Positions 1 to 10,921 of a stretch of DNA of 64,000 nt are shown here, in pieces (positions within the stretch are counted from its first letter, which is position 1; every line of letters begins with the position of its first letter). The stretch comes from Lingula anatina (taxonomy: Eukaryota; Brachiopoda; Lingulata; Lingulida; Lingulidae), in contig NW_019776046.1 of the NCBI RefSeq assembly GCF_001039355.2, positions 649,984-713,983 of the forward strand. Reading direction: 5' to 3'. The translations under genes were made by a program, and so were the position numbers. Under the pieces are notes generated by a model. The model saw only the letters and a list, made by a program, of their open reading frames with translations. It was not told the DNA's origin and searched no databases.

Positions 1-674
1 GCTGCAAAACTGCCAAAAGTTGCTTGTCTTCATGATAATCTGTGAGAGGACTGCCTGAAAGCTGTACATAAGTCCGCCATAATAGATAAATATTCGTTTG
101 AGCTACGGTACTCTCGACCGAAAAACAGTGAAACAGATTAAATTTTCTAGATAACAAATCTGACAAGTTTACACAGGCACTGATAAAGGCACCAATCGAT
201 GGAAATCTCGACACAAGTTCAACTAAGCCGAGTGAAAGGGTAGTCCATTTTCACGAAGCATATATGCTCTAGGTGATCTTCTTACCTTTTGTTCGACATT
301 GTGTTGTCTGCTTAAGTCTCTGTTTTAACCCTGGACGCTCACATCACTTCCTACATAAACAACTTAGCCCAAAATTTATCAAAAATCCCATTCTTTGGCT
401 CCAGTCCCGAAATTCCGGAAGTGCACTTTTGGCATCTCAAATCTCGTTTTGTGGTCTCTATTCTCGCGAAGGTGTTTGACCCATTTTATATAAATTAGGT
501 CAAAACACGCATGCTAGATTACAACGCAAAACGAAAACTTCTCTCTGTGTAATGATATTTATTAATACACCAATCGGAAATAAACAATTTAATATATCTC
601 CCTAACCTTTTTATCAAACTGACCTGGCTGAAATCTTCATGAGGTCTAAGGTCACATGATCAAATGTGGACAAA
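1..674. promoter_or_regulatory. Upstream region and presumed promoter/5'UTR of LACTB2
   Basis: No coding exon is recognisable here. The last 25 bases before the LACTB2 start hold TCACATGA (652-659), an E-box core of the MITF/TFEB type. The start codon itself sits in CAAAATGGCG (671-680), which resembles the YY1 site often found overlapping translation starts. There is no obvious TATA box. Promoter function is inferred from position only. Confidence 0.4.
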
Positions 675-1727
675 ATGGCGAGCATCTTACCCAGAGTTGA
701 GCAGCTCTCTTCTCGGGTTGTGCGTCTCCTTGGGTGCAACCCTGGCCCTATGACGCTACAGGGAACGAATTCCTATCTTATCGGAACTGGTGAAAGGTAA
801 TACACTGTCAGTTAAAGCTGTCAGCGGTGGTGAGAACAGAGGTTGTCTTAAAATCGGGAGACGTGACTCCTGCCTGGTCCTGGGATGTTGTCTTGGAGTC
901 TGACCAAGTTATAATTCTGTTTCTTATCCAAATTTGAAAATGTTTTGTGCATGCATATGCCGGATATAAGATTTGCTCCGTGATTCTAATGCACCATTCA
1001 GTGTCAGGTTCATTTACGAACTAAGGGGATAATAAATAAATTAATTTTAGGGAAGCAAAATATTTTGATAATTATATCAGGGGTAATCCTAGAGAGGGGT
1101 GAGAAACGTCCATTGTTCTCGTCAATGAGCCTGGCCAAATTCAGGGTATGTACGCACAGACAGAAAACCATGTATTGTGGGAACATTACTAATGAAGCCA
1201 CTGGTAGTACTAGTAGATATCAGTGTGTAGTCTTGAACAAGCACCTCGTTGACGAGTGAACAGTTGTCCAAAACAAAAGACCCAGGTGTGGCAGTTCAAC
1301 TACTGTTCATGCGTGCCGCAAAGACCAAGTCTAATTGCCCCTCAAGGTCACAAACCAATATCCGGTACTGACGGTTAGGCTCATCATAATCATTTTAGTA
1401 GCGCGTTTCCACCCCCTGATTATATTGTTACCCAGAACATTGATAGAATGCTAGGTAATGCTATCGACAAGCAAGGCAAACATTTTTTCACCTTAGCCCT
1501 ACGAATACAGTGTACCTCCTCCTTCAGTACCAGGTACCTCCCCCAACCCCTTGACAAAATTTTTGCACCATGTTTCTTCTGTATTTTGGCTGTAACTTTA
1601 CAACATTATGGGCTGATTATTATAGGGTTAGGATTCTGAGTACAAGTATTGGTAGCTTTCAAACAACATGTTCAGGGTTCATGTGAAAGACTGTTTTATC
1701 ATCGTCATAATAATAATAATAATAATA

Positions 1728-1764
<37 letters not shown>

Positions 1765-4180
1765 CAGGAGGATCTTACTGGACACCAGTAACCCAAACCA
1801 CCCAGAATACCTCCAGAACTTAAAGACAGTGCTACGTGATCAGAAGACTGGCATACAGGAGATCCTGCTGACCCACTGGCATCTGGATCATGTCGGGGCA
1901 GTCCCAGAAATATGCCAAGACTTGACTGACTGTAAGGAACATTATTTATTTATTTATTTATTGTTCCAGGGAACCTCTGGAGATGCACTTTTTTATGTGG
2001 GAGGGAGAGGTTGAAGATAGGAGGGAGCACACAAGAAGCGGGCCATTTTTCTGTAAATTAATTTTTGTGTGAGAGGAGGAGGGGGATCAGGGAGGAAGAA
2101 AGGGGAATTTTATTTTCGTTGAGGAATACAGCTTAAATATCAGGTAAAGTGATACACTTCAGATGTAAATGTTGAATTGAAACAAAAAAGGTATTATTTT
2201 CAGTCTTTGGTAATCAGTTTCAAATGATGAGCCAAGAAAGACATTTTATTTTGTTTTCAGTGCTGAAACAGCTGACCACTCCAATGGCTGGATTTATCCG
2301 ATTCATCGGATGGAAACAGTGAAAATATTGAAATAAAAAGAAGACACAAAAGAAAAAAAGTGGAAAAAAAAGGCCATTGTACATAATTTTAAAACTTTTG
2401 CCACCAGGCCTAGAGTACAACTTTTATTGTTTTTTTTTTCACATTTTTCTGAAGCTCCTGAACCTACCAGTGCTCTTTCCACTTACTTGCAGTTCCAGAT
2501 TGTGTGAACTTGTGAACTTGTATTACAGCTTGCATAAGTTGACCCATTTCCACTTAAGCTGCAATCCTGTGCATTTCACAACCCAGTTGAATGGAATATT
2601 GTAAAATATGATGAGATATACAAAATATGTTTTCTTTAAAATATCTATTGATTTTGCATATATGTCAAATTGAACTTCAGATTTAATGATTATAATTAAT
2701 CAGTTGATGATCAGAAATGTTTTTCAGAAATGACTTTTAGACCTGAAATTTACCAAACCTGAAGTAGACTAAGTATTTTCTTCTGCCATAAAATCTTTTT
2801 ATTGTTAATTAGTTTTATAATCATGTTGATTTTATATTTTTAAAAAATTGTATTTGTGCTCAGTAGTTTATTATAAAATAAAATGAAATTTATGAAAATA
2901 TGTTTCTGGTTGAGTTACTAGATTTTGGACTCGCTTTTCCCTCATAATCGACAACAAATAACCTGATATCCTTGTTAAACACAACCAAACAGCTTTAAAA
3001 TATATGAATCTGGGCCAAAAAGGGCCAAAACTGGAATCGGACATCGACAAGTGTTTGCTATAGAGGACTGACCAGTAAATAATCAAGAAAGTGTAGATGT
3101 GGATCTTCATGTTACATGTGACCAAAGCACAGGATGTTATTATTGGTCCATTTGGGGGGGGGGGGTTCTCCTTTTGCTCCTTTATTGTGAAAAAAAGATT
3201 ATTTGAATTTTTTTTTTTTTTATGAAGTACCACGTCTGCAAATAAATAAAGGTGAGGTGCCAGATATGCACACACCCTCAGTCAAAAAAATGCTATATCA
3301 GTAATTTTATCATTGTATGTTTTAAACTAAAATCTGTTTACAGCGTCAGACATGCCAATCTCCAAATACCAAAGAATCAGCACTGAAGATGCCCCACTGG
3401 GAGATGGACTGAAGTACAGCTTTATAGAAGATGGGAAGGTGTTTAAGACAGAAGGTGGAACGCTAAGGTGAGTCATTGTGCTTGGTGTGACAGAATGTGT
3501 TAGGTGTGACATTGTGTTGGATGACATCATGTGGTACATTATGTCTGGTGTGATGTGTTGGATGTGACTGTGTGTTAGTTGTGACATATTGCTTTAAGCG
3601 TGATACATTGCGTTCAGTGAATTAGGTCTGAAATTTTGGGATAGGTTCCAAAGTACTTTCCTATTAGCTGAAAAGGGTCTCCTCCATATCAAAATCTGAT
3701 GCATAGGTTTCTATGCCAGCTCTCAAGTTGGGTAAGTTAAGGGGGTAAAGAGGTCCCCTTTTTTTTCAGAAAAAGACCTTCACCCACCCACCTTTAAAAT
3801 TGCAGGCTACATTCTGTAGATTCACTTATTGTATTTTTTATTATCTCATTCCAGGGCTGTGTACACACCTGGGCACACAGATGATCACCTGAGTTTTTAC
3901 CTGGAGGAAGAAAATGCCTTGTTTTCTGGAGATTGTATTCTAGGACAAGGAACTGCTGTAGGTTAAATAATAATAATAATAATAATAGTTGTAATATTTT
4001 ATTATTAGTATTATTATGAGAAAGATGGTTTAAATGATACCCTTTAGTGCAAAAAAACTTTGATGGAGCTTACTTGGTGTAAATTCTGTTTTGATCATTC
4101 AAGTACTAGTATGTTAAATGGGCTTGTTTCATGTAATATTTTGAATCAAAATGTGTAAAATCATATTGGTCAACTTGCCA

Positions 4181-4258
<78 letters not shown>

Positions 4259-7200
4259 GAGCACATTATTTTCTTCAAGTCTTCCACTTCTTGTTGCGTG
4301 AATGCTAGACTGTCTGTGAGGTCAGTTATCTTCACTAGCAGTTCTTGAAGCATGTTTTTTTTTTGCTTCTGCCGTGTTTGTGATGTAGTCTATTCGTTCA
4401 AGTTTTTGACCTATCAATTTTAGTATAAAAGCGAAGTTTTCTTCTGTATTACATATCGGCGCAGGACTTTCTTCGTCACTGTCCACGCGTTCGTTCCCTT
4501 TTGGGGACTCTGATATTCTGATTTTTCTTGGCTACTTCATCAATTAAAAGTTTTGGAGAGGGGGTGGATTGTTGTCTTTGTCTTTTCTCCGTTGTCGTAG
4601 GAGTGCTTACTAATGTCTTGTGCAATTTCGAGGAGTTTTGCTTTTTTTTTGACAGATTTTGACTGATTGACATTTTCTGCACTTTTAGATCACTTGTTTT
4701 GCTCACTCAGTTGCATCGATGAAAGTTCATACCTTTAGTTATCGGGTTTTTACTTGAGATTTTCAAGATCGTCAAATTTTTATGTACAGACACAGGTGTG
4801 TCTGTACATATTGCCATCATCTGCGTCTGTCGTTGCCGATGCCAATGCCGATGGCGATGCCGTCACCGTGCACTTTCACTGTTAACACGATAAGTGGAAC
4901 ACAGTTTTACTTTTTGGTTTTATATTTACAGAGCTGATGAATATTCATAAAACGCAGGTCAAGTTCGAAAATCAGCATGATCGAGCCATTATTGTAGAAG
5001 TTATGCTGTTTTATCACTTTTCAGCATATATGCAACCCTGTAAACACATTTTAAGGAAAACCGTTAGGCCTGTTGTCATGAAATTCACAGGAGTAATCGA
5101 TCTTACTAAAACGCAGATCAAATTCGAAAATCAGCATGATCGGGCCACTATTTTAGTAGTTATGCTGTTTTTTCATTTTTCAGCATATATGCAACACTGT
5201 AAACACAATATAAGAAAAACAGATGGGCCAATTGTCATGAAAGTCACAGGAGGGGTCAATTTTACTAAAATGCAGGTTGAGTTCGTAAATCAGCATAATC
5301 GGGCCATTATTTTAGAAGTTATGCTGTCTTGTTTCACATTTCCTCAGATTCAATTCTTAGGCATGTTAACAGTCTCATTATTAAACTAATAAGATACGTA
5401 AAAGTGTTTGTTTGACATTTCCTGCATCTTTACAACGTTATTAGTTGATTATGTAAAAATGATGGTAAACTTTTTATCGTGTATTGTGTAATGAAGTGTC
5501 AAAAATGGAAATAAACTCATATCATTGCAGTTTGTCAGATTCAATCATCCACTATGTTCAGAATCTCAGAATGGAGGAAATTGGACATTTAACACTGTTC
5601 TATTGATATTTTTCCAATCTCATCAATTTTCTTAGTTGATCATATAAAAATGGCAGTAAACTGTTTATTTTGTTTTCTGTTTAAAAAGTGTTAAAAATGG
5701 AAATAAACCCATTTCAGAACAGTGCTGTCTTGTTAAAATTTAATGTTGAATTTGCAGTTTAACATTATGTACTTTTGCATCAGAATTGGCAGTAGCCTAT
5801 TTTGTGCATAGTTATTTCCTGCTTTTTGGCTGTACATTTGACAGCTTTGCTGCCTTGTTACTTGAGATTTTCAAGATCGTCAAATTTTCTTGTCCTCCTC
5901 AGCCGCGCATGTGCATTCCCCCCTACTTTCACAGTTTTAGTTATAATGATAATAATAATAATAATGATAATAATGATGATGATGATGATGATGATGATAA
6001 AAATAATGATAATAGTAATGATCATAATACATTGTTCTTGTTATATAGAATTAAATTAATGATTTCATAGATGAAATGATGAATACAAATGGTACATGAC
6101 ACAAAGAACTAATGAGAAAAAAAGTTATAAATGATACAAGCATACTCATGTTCATGGTTGAATTTCTAGGTTTTTGAAGACTTCTACACGTACATGAAAT
6201 CTTTGGAGTTAATGCTGAAGATGAAACCCACCATTATTTATCCCGGCCATGGGCCTGTCATCACCAACCCTGTAGAGAAGATTAACGAGTATATCGCACA
6301 CAGAATGCTGAGAGAGCAACAAATTTTGGAAGTTTTTGAAAAGCACAAAGGGGTCTTCATGTCTTGTATGGACCTAGTAAAGATTATCTATACAGTGAGT
6401 GAAAATGTTGGGTTTGATTTTATAAAATTAGTTAAATATTTAAATGCAGTAAAATGGTGTCCATTTAATTTTGTGTTTATTGGAAATGTATGATAATTAA
6501 GTGTTAGTTTTATGCAACTGTGTAACATATTTGGTTTACTTATTTAAAGAATTGATGCTTTTTACGTAATTGACAACTTTTGCAAATCTATTTTTAGTGA
6601 AGGTGAAGTGATGGTTTAAACCTAAACATGTACCATATTTTTAAGTTGAATAATTCCATTTATATTTTGATCTTTTATTGACACATTTAAATGAACACTG
6701 ACACAAGTACATGTATATAACCTTGACAATTTACTTGACAAGTTGTTTTGCTTCATGGTTTTTAATAATGTTGAATTCAGTAGGGGGGTCATATAACTTG
6801 TCACTCAGAGGTGTGGTCAATATTTAATATATTTCAGGAGACACCTGAACATCTCCATCATAAAGCTGCCGACAATGTCTGCCACCATCTTGAAAAACTG
6901 CTCAAAGAAAATAGAGTTGGTAAGTTGATAACATGGATACGATTCAAAACGTATCAGTTTGACTTTAAAACTTATTATATAATAAATCTCCTCATTCAGA
7001 ACAGGTCTGACCTTAAAAAAAAAAGATATCTTTTAAGACTTATATAAGATTGTATTTTACCTGAGAAGCATGACATATTTTACCGTGAGAAACAATTATG
7101 ATAAATACCATTTCATACTTTAAAGGGATAATATAACTCTTCATATGAGATCTATATTTCACAATAAAAACATTGTGAACAACTCATAGAAATATAATAT

Positions 7201-7892
7201 ATTCTGTTGTACAAGAAAAACAACAGTTATAGCTATTATTCTGATATCTGATCTTGTCTTAAGACCTCGTGACCTCCATTGATAGCTATACTATGTTATA
7301 ATCTCTTAAGAGATTATAACAAAAAAAAAACTTTTTAGAAAAAAAACCGGGACTAACTTTGAATGTAAAAATGGATTCATTAACCATTGGTAAGTACGGG
7401 AAAGTTGTTGTTTACTCCAGGAAAATTCATTTATTTGCCAAAACGAAGAGTTATTATCCCTTTAACAGTTTTGTTGATTACTTAAATACAAATTATTATA
7501 AGGAAAAATTTCCAAAATACTGAAAATAACGAACTTTGAATTTTAAACTTTTAGTATAAGGTTGCTTAAAGGGTAGGCATTGCATGGGTTGCAGTCCTTT
7601 AACTCTCAAAATGAATTTTTCTGGTCCTTGGATATCTTGATTTATTGTTACATTATTATGTAATAGTGGTTGTCTTTCATTGGTGAATTAAATCATAAGA
7701 TTCAGCTGTGTAGGTTCATGGATACGCCACAACTTGTATTAAGATCAACAAGATTTTTTTTTATTTTGTTCATGTAACAGCATCTTATTTATTGTATTTA
7801 TTGCATTTGATTACATGATTTTTTGTTTGTTTATAGAACATGGAGTTGAAGAGGAAGGGAGGAACATGTGGAGGCTGAAATGTTCTTTATAG
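675..7892 (+). CDS. LACTB2: Endoribonuclease LACTB2 (metallo-beta-lactamase-like protein 2)
   Basis: Seven exons join in frame: 675-796, 1768-1931, 3344-3467, 3855-3957, 6170-6394, 6838-6919, 7837-7892. All introns are GT-AG. The total is 876 nt, 291 residues plus TAG, close to the 288 of the human protein. The N-terminus, including [15 protein letters not shown] (21-35), is highly conserved. The zinc ligands are visible: THWHLDH at 76-82 (H77, H79, D81, H82), PGHTDDH (H144), GDCILG (D163) and YPGHGP (H198). This family is a mitochondrial single-stranded RNA endonuclease with a metallo-beta-lactamase fold; function here is inferred from those residues. No ligand is missing. Only the C-terminal tail is divergent (ends MWRLKCSL). 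The intron before exon 2 ends in a long ATT microsatellite that abuts the acceptor. A possible poly(A) signal AATAAA lies at 7909, with another at 9718. Intact and very likely functional. Confidence 0.96.
1709..1763. repeat. AAT/ATT microsatellite abutting the LACTB2 exon 2 acceptor
   Basis: An ATA/AAT run turns into ATT units, making an imperfect palindrome, and is followed directly by TTCCAG and exon 2. It occupies the place of the polypyrimidine tract and branch region. Confidence 0.9.
3474..3615 (+). repeat. GTGTTAGATGTGACA-type minisatellite, LACTB2 intron 3
   Basis: Imperfect tandem units of about 18-30 bases around TGTGTTAGGTGTGACA begin a few bases after the exon 3 donor. The same family recurs in introns of the zinc transporter (about 11945-12020) and RagC (27350-27560, 29494-29655). 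Confidence 0.7.
4183..4256. repeat. (AT)n microsatellite
   Basis: About 37 uninterrupted AT units in LACTB2 intron 4. It separates two parts of a LINE ORF1-like relic on the minus strand and creates spurious Tyr-Ile open frames. Confidence 0.97.
4257..4720 (-). mobile_element. Degenerate LINE (non-LTR retrotransposon) ORF1-like fragment
   Basis: Read on the minus strand, two overlapping frames give a lysine/serine/threonine-rich N-terminal part (about 4706 down to 4476, with [10 protein letters not shown] and KKKQNSSKL). After a frameshift comes a heptad-like stretch ([18 protein letters not shown], then [20 protein letters not shown] and EDLKKIMC). This basic tail plus coiled coil, with the SLxFTQxEVEDLK pattern, is typical of ORF1 proteins of L1-like invertebrate LINEs. 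It is broken by a frameshift near 4490 and cut by the AT repeat. No reverse transcriptase is present. Family assignment is from pattern memory, without a search. Confidence 0.5.
4750..5888. repeat. Region bounded by perfect 31-bp direct repeats, with a hairpin and 159-bp tandem units
   Basis: A 31-base sequence beginning TTACTTGAGATTTTCAAGAT occurs identically at 4750-4780 and 5858-5888. Right after the first copy is a perfect 30-bp hairpin (4781-4810: 14-base arms, GG spacer). Inside, a 159-bp unit repeats about 2.5 times (starts near 4951, 5110, 5269). Because 159 is divisible by three, a 150-codon frame stays open by chance. A second pair of about 195-bp units lies at 5400-5730. All of it is in LACTB2 intron 4. 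Confidence 0.75.
5948..6030. repeat. AAT/GAT microsatellite
   Basis: Mixed ATA and GAT units in LACTB2 intron 4, about 140 bp before exon 5. Confidence 0.85.
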
Positions 7893-10129
7893 ACTGCCAA
7901 GAATTCCAAATAAATACAGTCTGTGTCAAGAGTCAATCATGACGAAATAGTCGGTCCCACCAGTCAAAATTTTAAGGACTGGTAGAAAATTGTGTTTAGT
8001 CCGTCCAAGAGACTGACGACAGTTATAAGAGCTGCTGTATTGAACTTGCTGTCTGTCTGTCTGTCTGTCTGTCAAGAAGTAATTCATTATGGCAATTTTT
8101 TCCCCATAATTTATAATTGCTGGTCCTAAAGTGACTTTTGGCATATCTATAAGCTATCAGTCTGGGGCTGTTGACTAATTAATTTACTGTTTAAAAAATT
8201 GGATTTTAATGAAGTTTTTACTCCATTTGGACCTCTGGAAATATTAGACATTCTTCTAGATTATTTTTCCTTACAGTGTAGTTTTCTTCTAAGAACTCGT
8301 TAGATTTGACTCAGACATCAGTAGTTTTCTCTGGCCTTCCAGTTTTAGTGACAATTGTGCTGTGAAGTGAAAGACACAGGCTTTGACTCTTTGGATATTT
8401 TGCAAATAGAGGCGAACATTTGTGATGGATTGTTTAGTTTAACTGACAGCATTAAAATTTTTTGGTGCCATATTGTTTCTAATTATATTTAAACTCTTTT
8501 TCAGCAACTCAATGAAATTTGATTAAAAAATAACTTATTTTTACTTTGGTTAAACTTATTTACAAGTGATGTTCTGTATATTTTATATGAGAGCTAGCCA
8601 GAAAAATGTTTTGATAAAGAGTTATAACCCAGTGGAAAAAACAGCTACTGTTCTATATGCTTATTTCTAATTAGTCATTTTAAGATGGTCTGCCAAGTAT
8701 ATTTGTATCCTACATTTCGTTAGTGTACAACACTTGCCATTGGTTTGAAGCAAATTACTAATATGTTTGTTATCAGATCAGCAATATTAGATAATTAAAA
8801 AAAAGATTTAACTGGCCCAGTAATGTAATTTTGAACATAAAATGGGTAAAAAGTAGTTAAGTAGTGGTTAATTAGTAAGATGTTATCAATTTTAAGTTAC
8901 TATAAAAGATTACAGAAATACATATCTTTTTCTGTCTTGGACACCGTAAACCTTTTTGTTAATGATAAATAATCTGTAATTCCCAAGTCCACAATAAGTT
9001 TATATTCTTTTCCTATATGGGAATGATTAGAAAATTTGATTTTCATCAGTTCTCTAACTTAACATATATCTTAATCATAAGGGTACAGTGTTTACAGTGG
9101 TTTCATATTGTATTTAGAATAATCATCTGTGATAGTTTGTTTCATTGTAATATTTTATACAGCATTACACAATGTTAAATAATTGTTGATTATTCAGGTT
9201 GTTGCTAATTCAAACATGATCGCTCTCCATTGTGAGGTGTTAATATAATATGAATTCCTTATTTGTACATGGCATTTTATTTTATGATATTTTTTATTTA
9301 AGTCATAATAACAGAACTATAAAAAATGTACTTTGTTGAGTATCTGCTATGTCAAATTATGCAATATTTTATAACCAGCATTATAATCATCAATAATTGT
9401 TTTAGTTATAAATTCAGCCAGTCTTAGCACGGAACCATTAGATAAATTATTATATAAATTAAGTCTGCATTTGTTTTGATGCAAAAACTAATGTTATGTG
9501 TTTGCAGATGCTTTTAAGTAATTTGTGACTTATGACTGGATTGTTAGTAAAAATATTTAATAAGTTAATAAATTGTAGGTGAACTAGTCAAGGTTTATCT
9601 CTGTACGCTTTCACAATTACTACTACACAAATAATGTTAAGTTATTGCAGTGATTATTTCCTGAATGTTGATTTGTTCCAAATATTCATTGACGATATAA
9701 CGAAAACAATACTACTCAATAAAGCATTATTTTAACCATTTTATTCCTGTATATATGTACAGTTCAATATTAACAGTATGTGCAGTTCATAACGTATGGT
9801 AAATAAGTATTATATATATAAAAAAGATAAATGTTATGCTAATGACCTGTCTCCAAAATATATAATGCATATTAATAACATACGTCAGTGATAATATCAC
9901 TTGTAAATATTGCAATATCTTTTAAATCAATAACAACTGTTTTTCAATTAAATTGACAAACTGATTATTATGTGATTATTGAGTTTAAATACAAATGGTT
10001 AAATATATCACCAAAGTATTTCACTATCCATGACCAATTATGATCCACAAAGCCCTAAAGTTCTCCGTCTTTCTTTTATGAGAGTGACTAGAAAACTAGT
10101 ACTAAGAACTGGATTTTAGAGTCAAAGGG
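7893..10129. other. LACTB2 3'UTR and AT-rich intergenic stretch
   Basis: Very AT-rich, with no coding pattern. AATAAA occurs at 7909 and 9718, so a 3'UTR of either about 40 bases or 1.8 kb is possible. A short CTGT tandem run lies at about 8050-8072. No other structure seen. Confidence 0.5.
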
Positions 10130-10391
10130 GCCATTCAGAAAAGATGATCAGAGTACTAACTGATCCGCCGACTAAATATGGCGGACCCCAGTTCAAAAGC
10201 GATACATGATTATCTCCCCGCCTCTACACACGGGGTCTAGTATTTAAAGCTCAGAGCCAAGATTTAATCCATTTAATGGCATATGTGGAGGGGGGGAGAC
10301 CATTGAGAATCAGCGGCATCACTTTTGAAGTGGGCTCGGCCATATTTTGTTGGCGGATCAGTTAGTACTCGGATCATCTATTCTGAATGGC
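10130..10391. mobile_element. MITE with about 43-bp terminal inverted repeats
   Basis: The left end (from 10130, GCCATTCAGAAAAGATGATC) and the right end (up to 10391) are reverse complements over about 43 bases with four mismatches. The element is 262 bp and non-coding. It lies between the converging LACTB2 and zinc transporter genes. A related right end survives at about 18118-18157 (GATCAGTTAGTCCTCAGATC). Confidence 0.8.
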
Positions 10392-10921
10392 ACCTATCTC
10401 TAATGAGGTGAGTCAACTAGAACTGAAAACTGGATTTATCAGTCGAAGCTTCAATGAGCAGTATGGGTGTGGTATACCTTGGTACTTGAGGGAATCATGG
10501 AATGCGGATTGCTCAGTTTGTTCATCTTTTACTGGAAGTCAATGCGGCATATCACCTCAGTGGTTCTATGACATAGAGAGGCCATTTTGTCTTTATGTCA
10601 TCAGGTCGTCTGCTGGTGAAAATATAACCCTGTTTCCACAACATAAAGAAGGCCTTCATCCTGAGTGTAACTTAAGATGCCTATTCCTGATAAAAAATCT
10701 TGATGAAACTCCCCCCCCCCCCCACAAAAAAAAAAAAAAAAAAATTGCACGGGTCATTCTCTTGTGCCAACTGAGTTCCATTAGAGTCATGATGTTGCCT
10801 AATAAAATTTTGATCAATCCAAAGAAAATGCATGTCATCTAATCCGAGTTCACTTCAGTCTGTCTGGATCTCATCAAAAAACTTGATGAAACCAAAAAAA
10901 TGTGTGTCATTTAAGCTAAGT

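Noticed and set aside
4129-4353. Tyr-Ile repeat frames on both strands
   Set aside because: Translation of the AT microsatellite; only the flanking LINE ORF1-like residues are meaningful.
4937-5389. A 150-codon open frame with three similar 53-residue repeats
   Set aside because: It is an intronic 159-bp tandem repeat whose length happens to be divisible by three; no start context, splice context or known domain.
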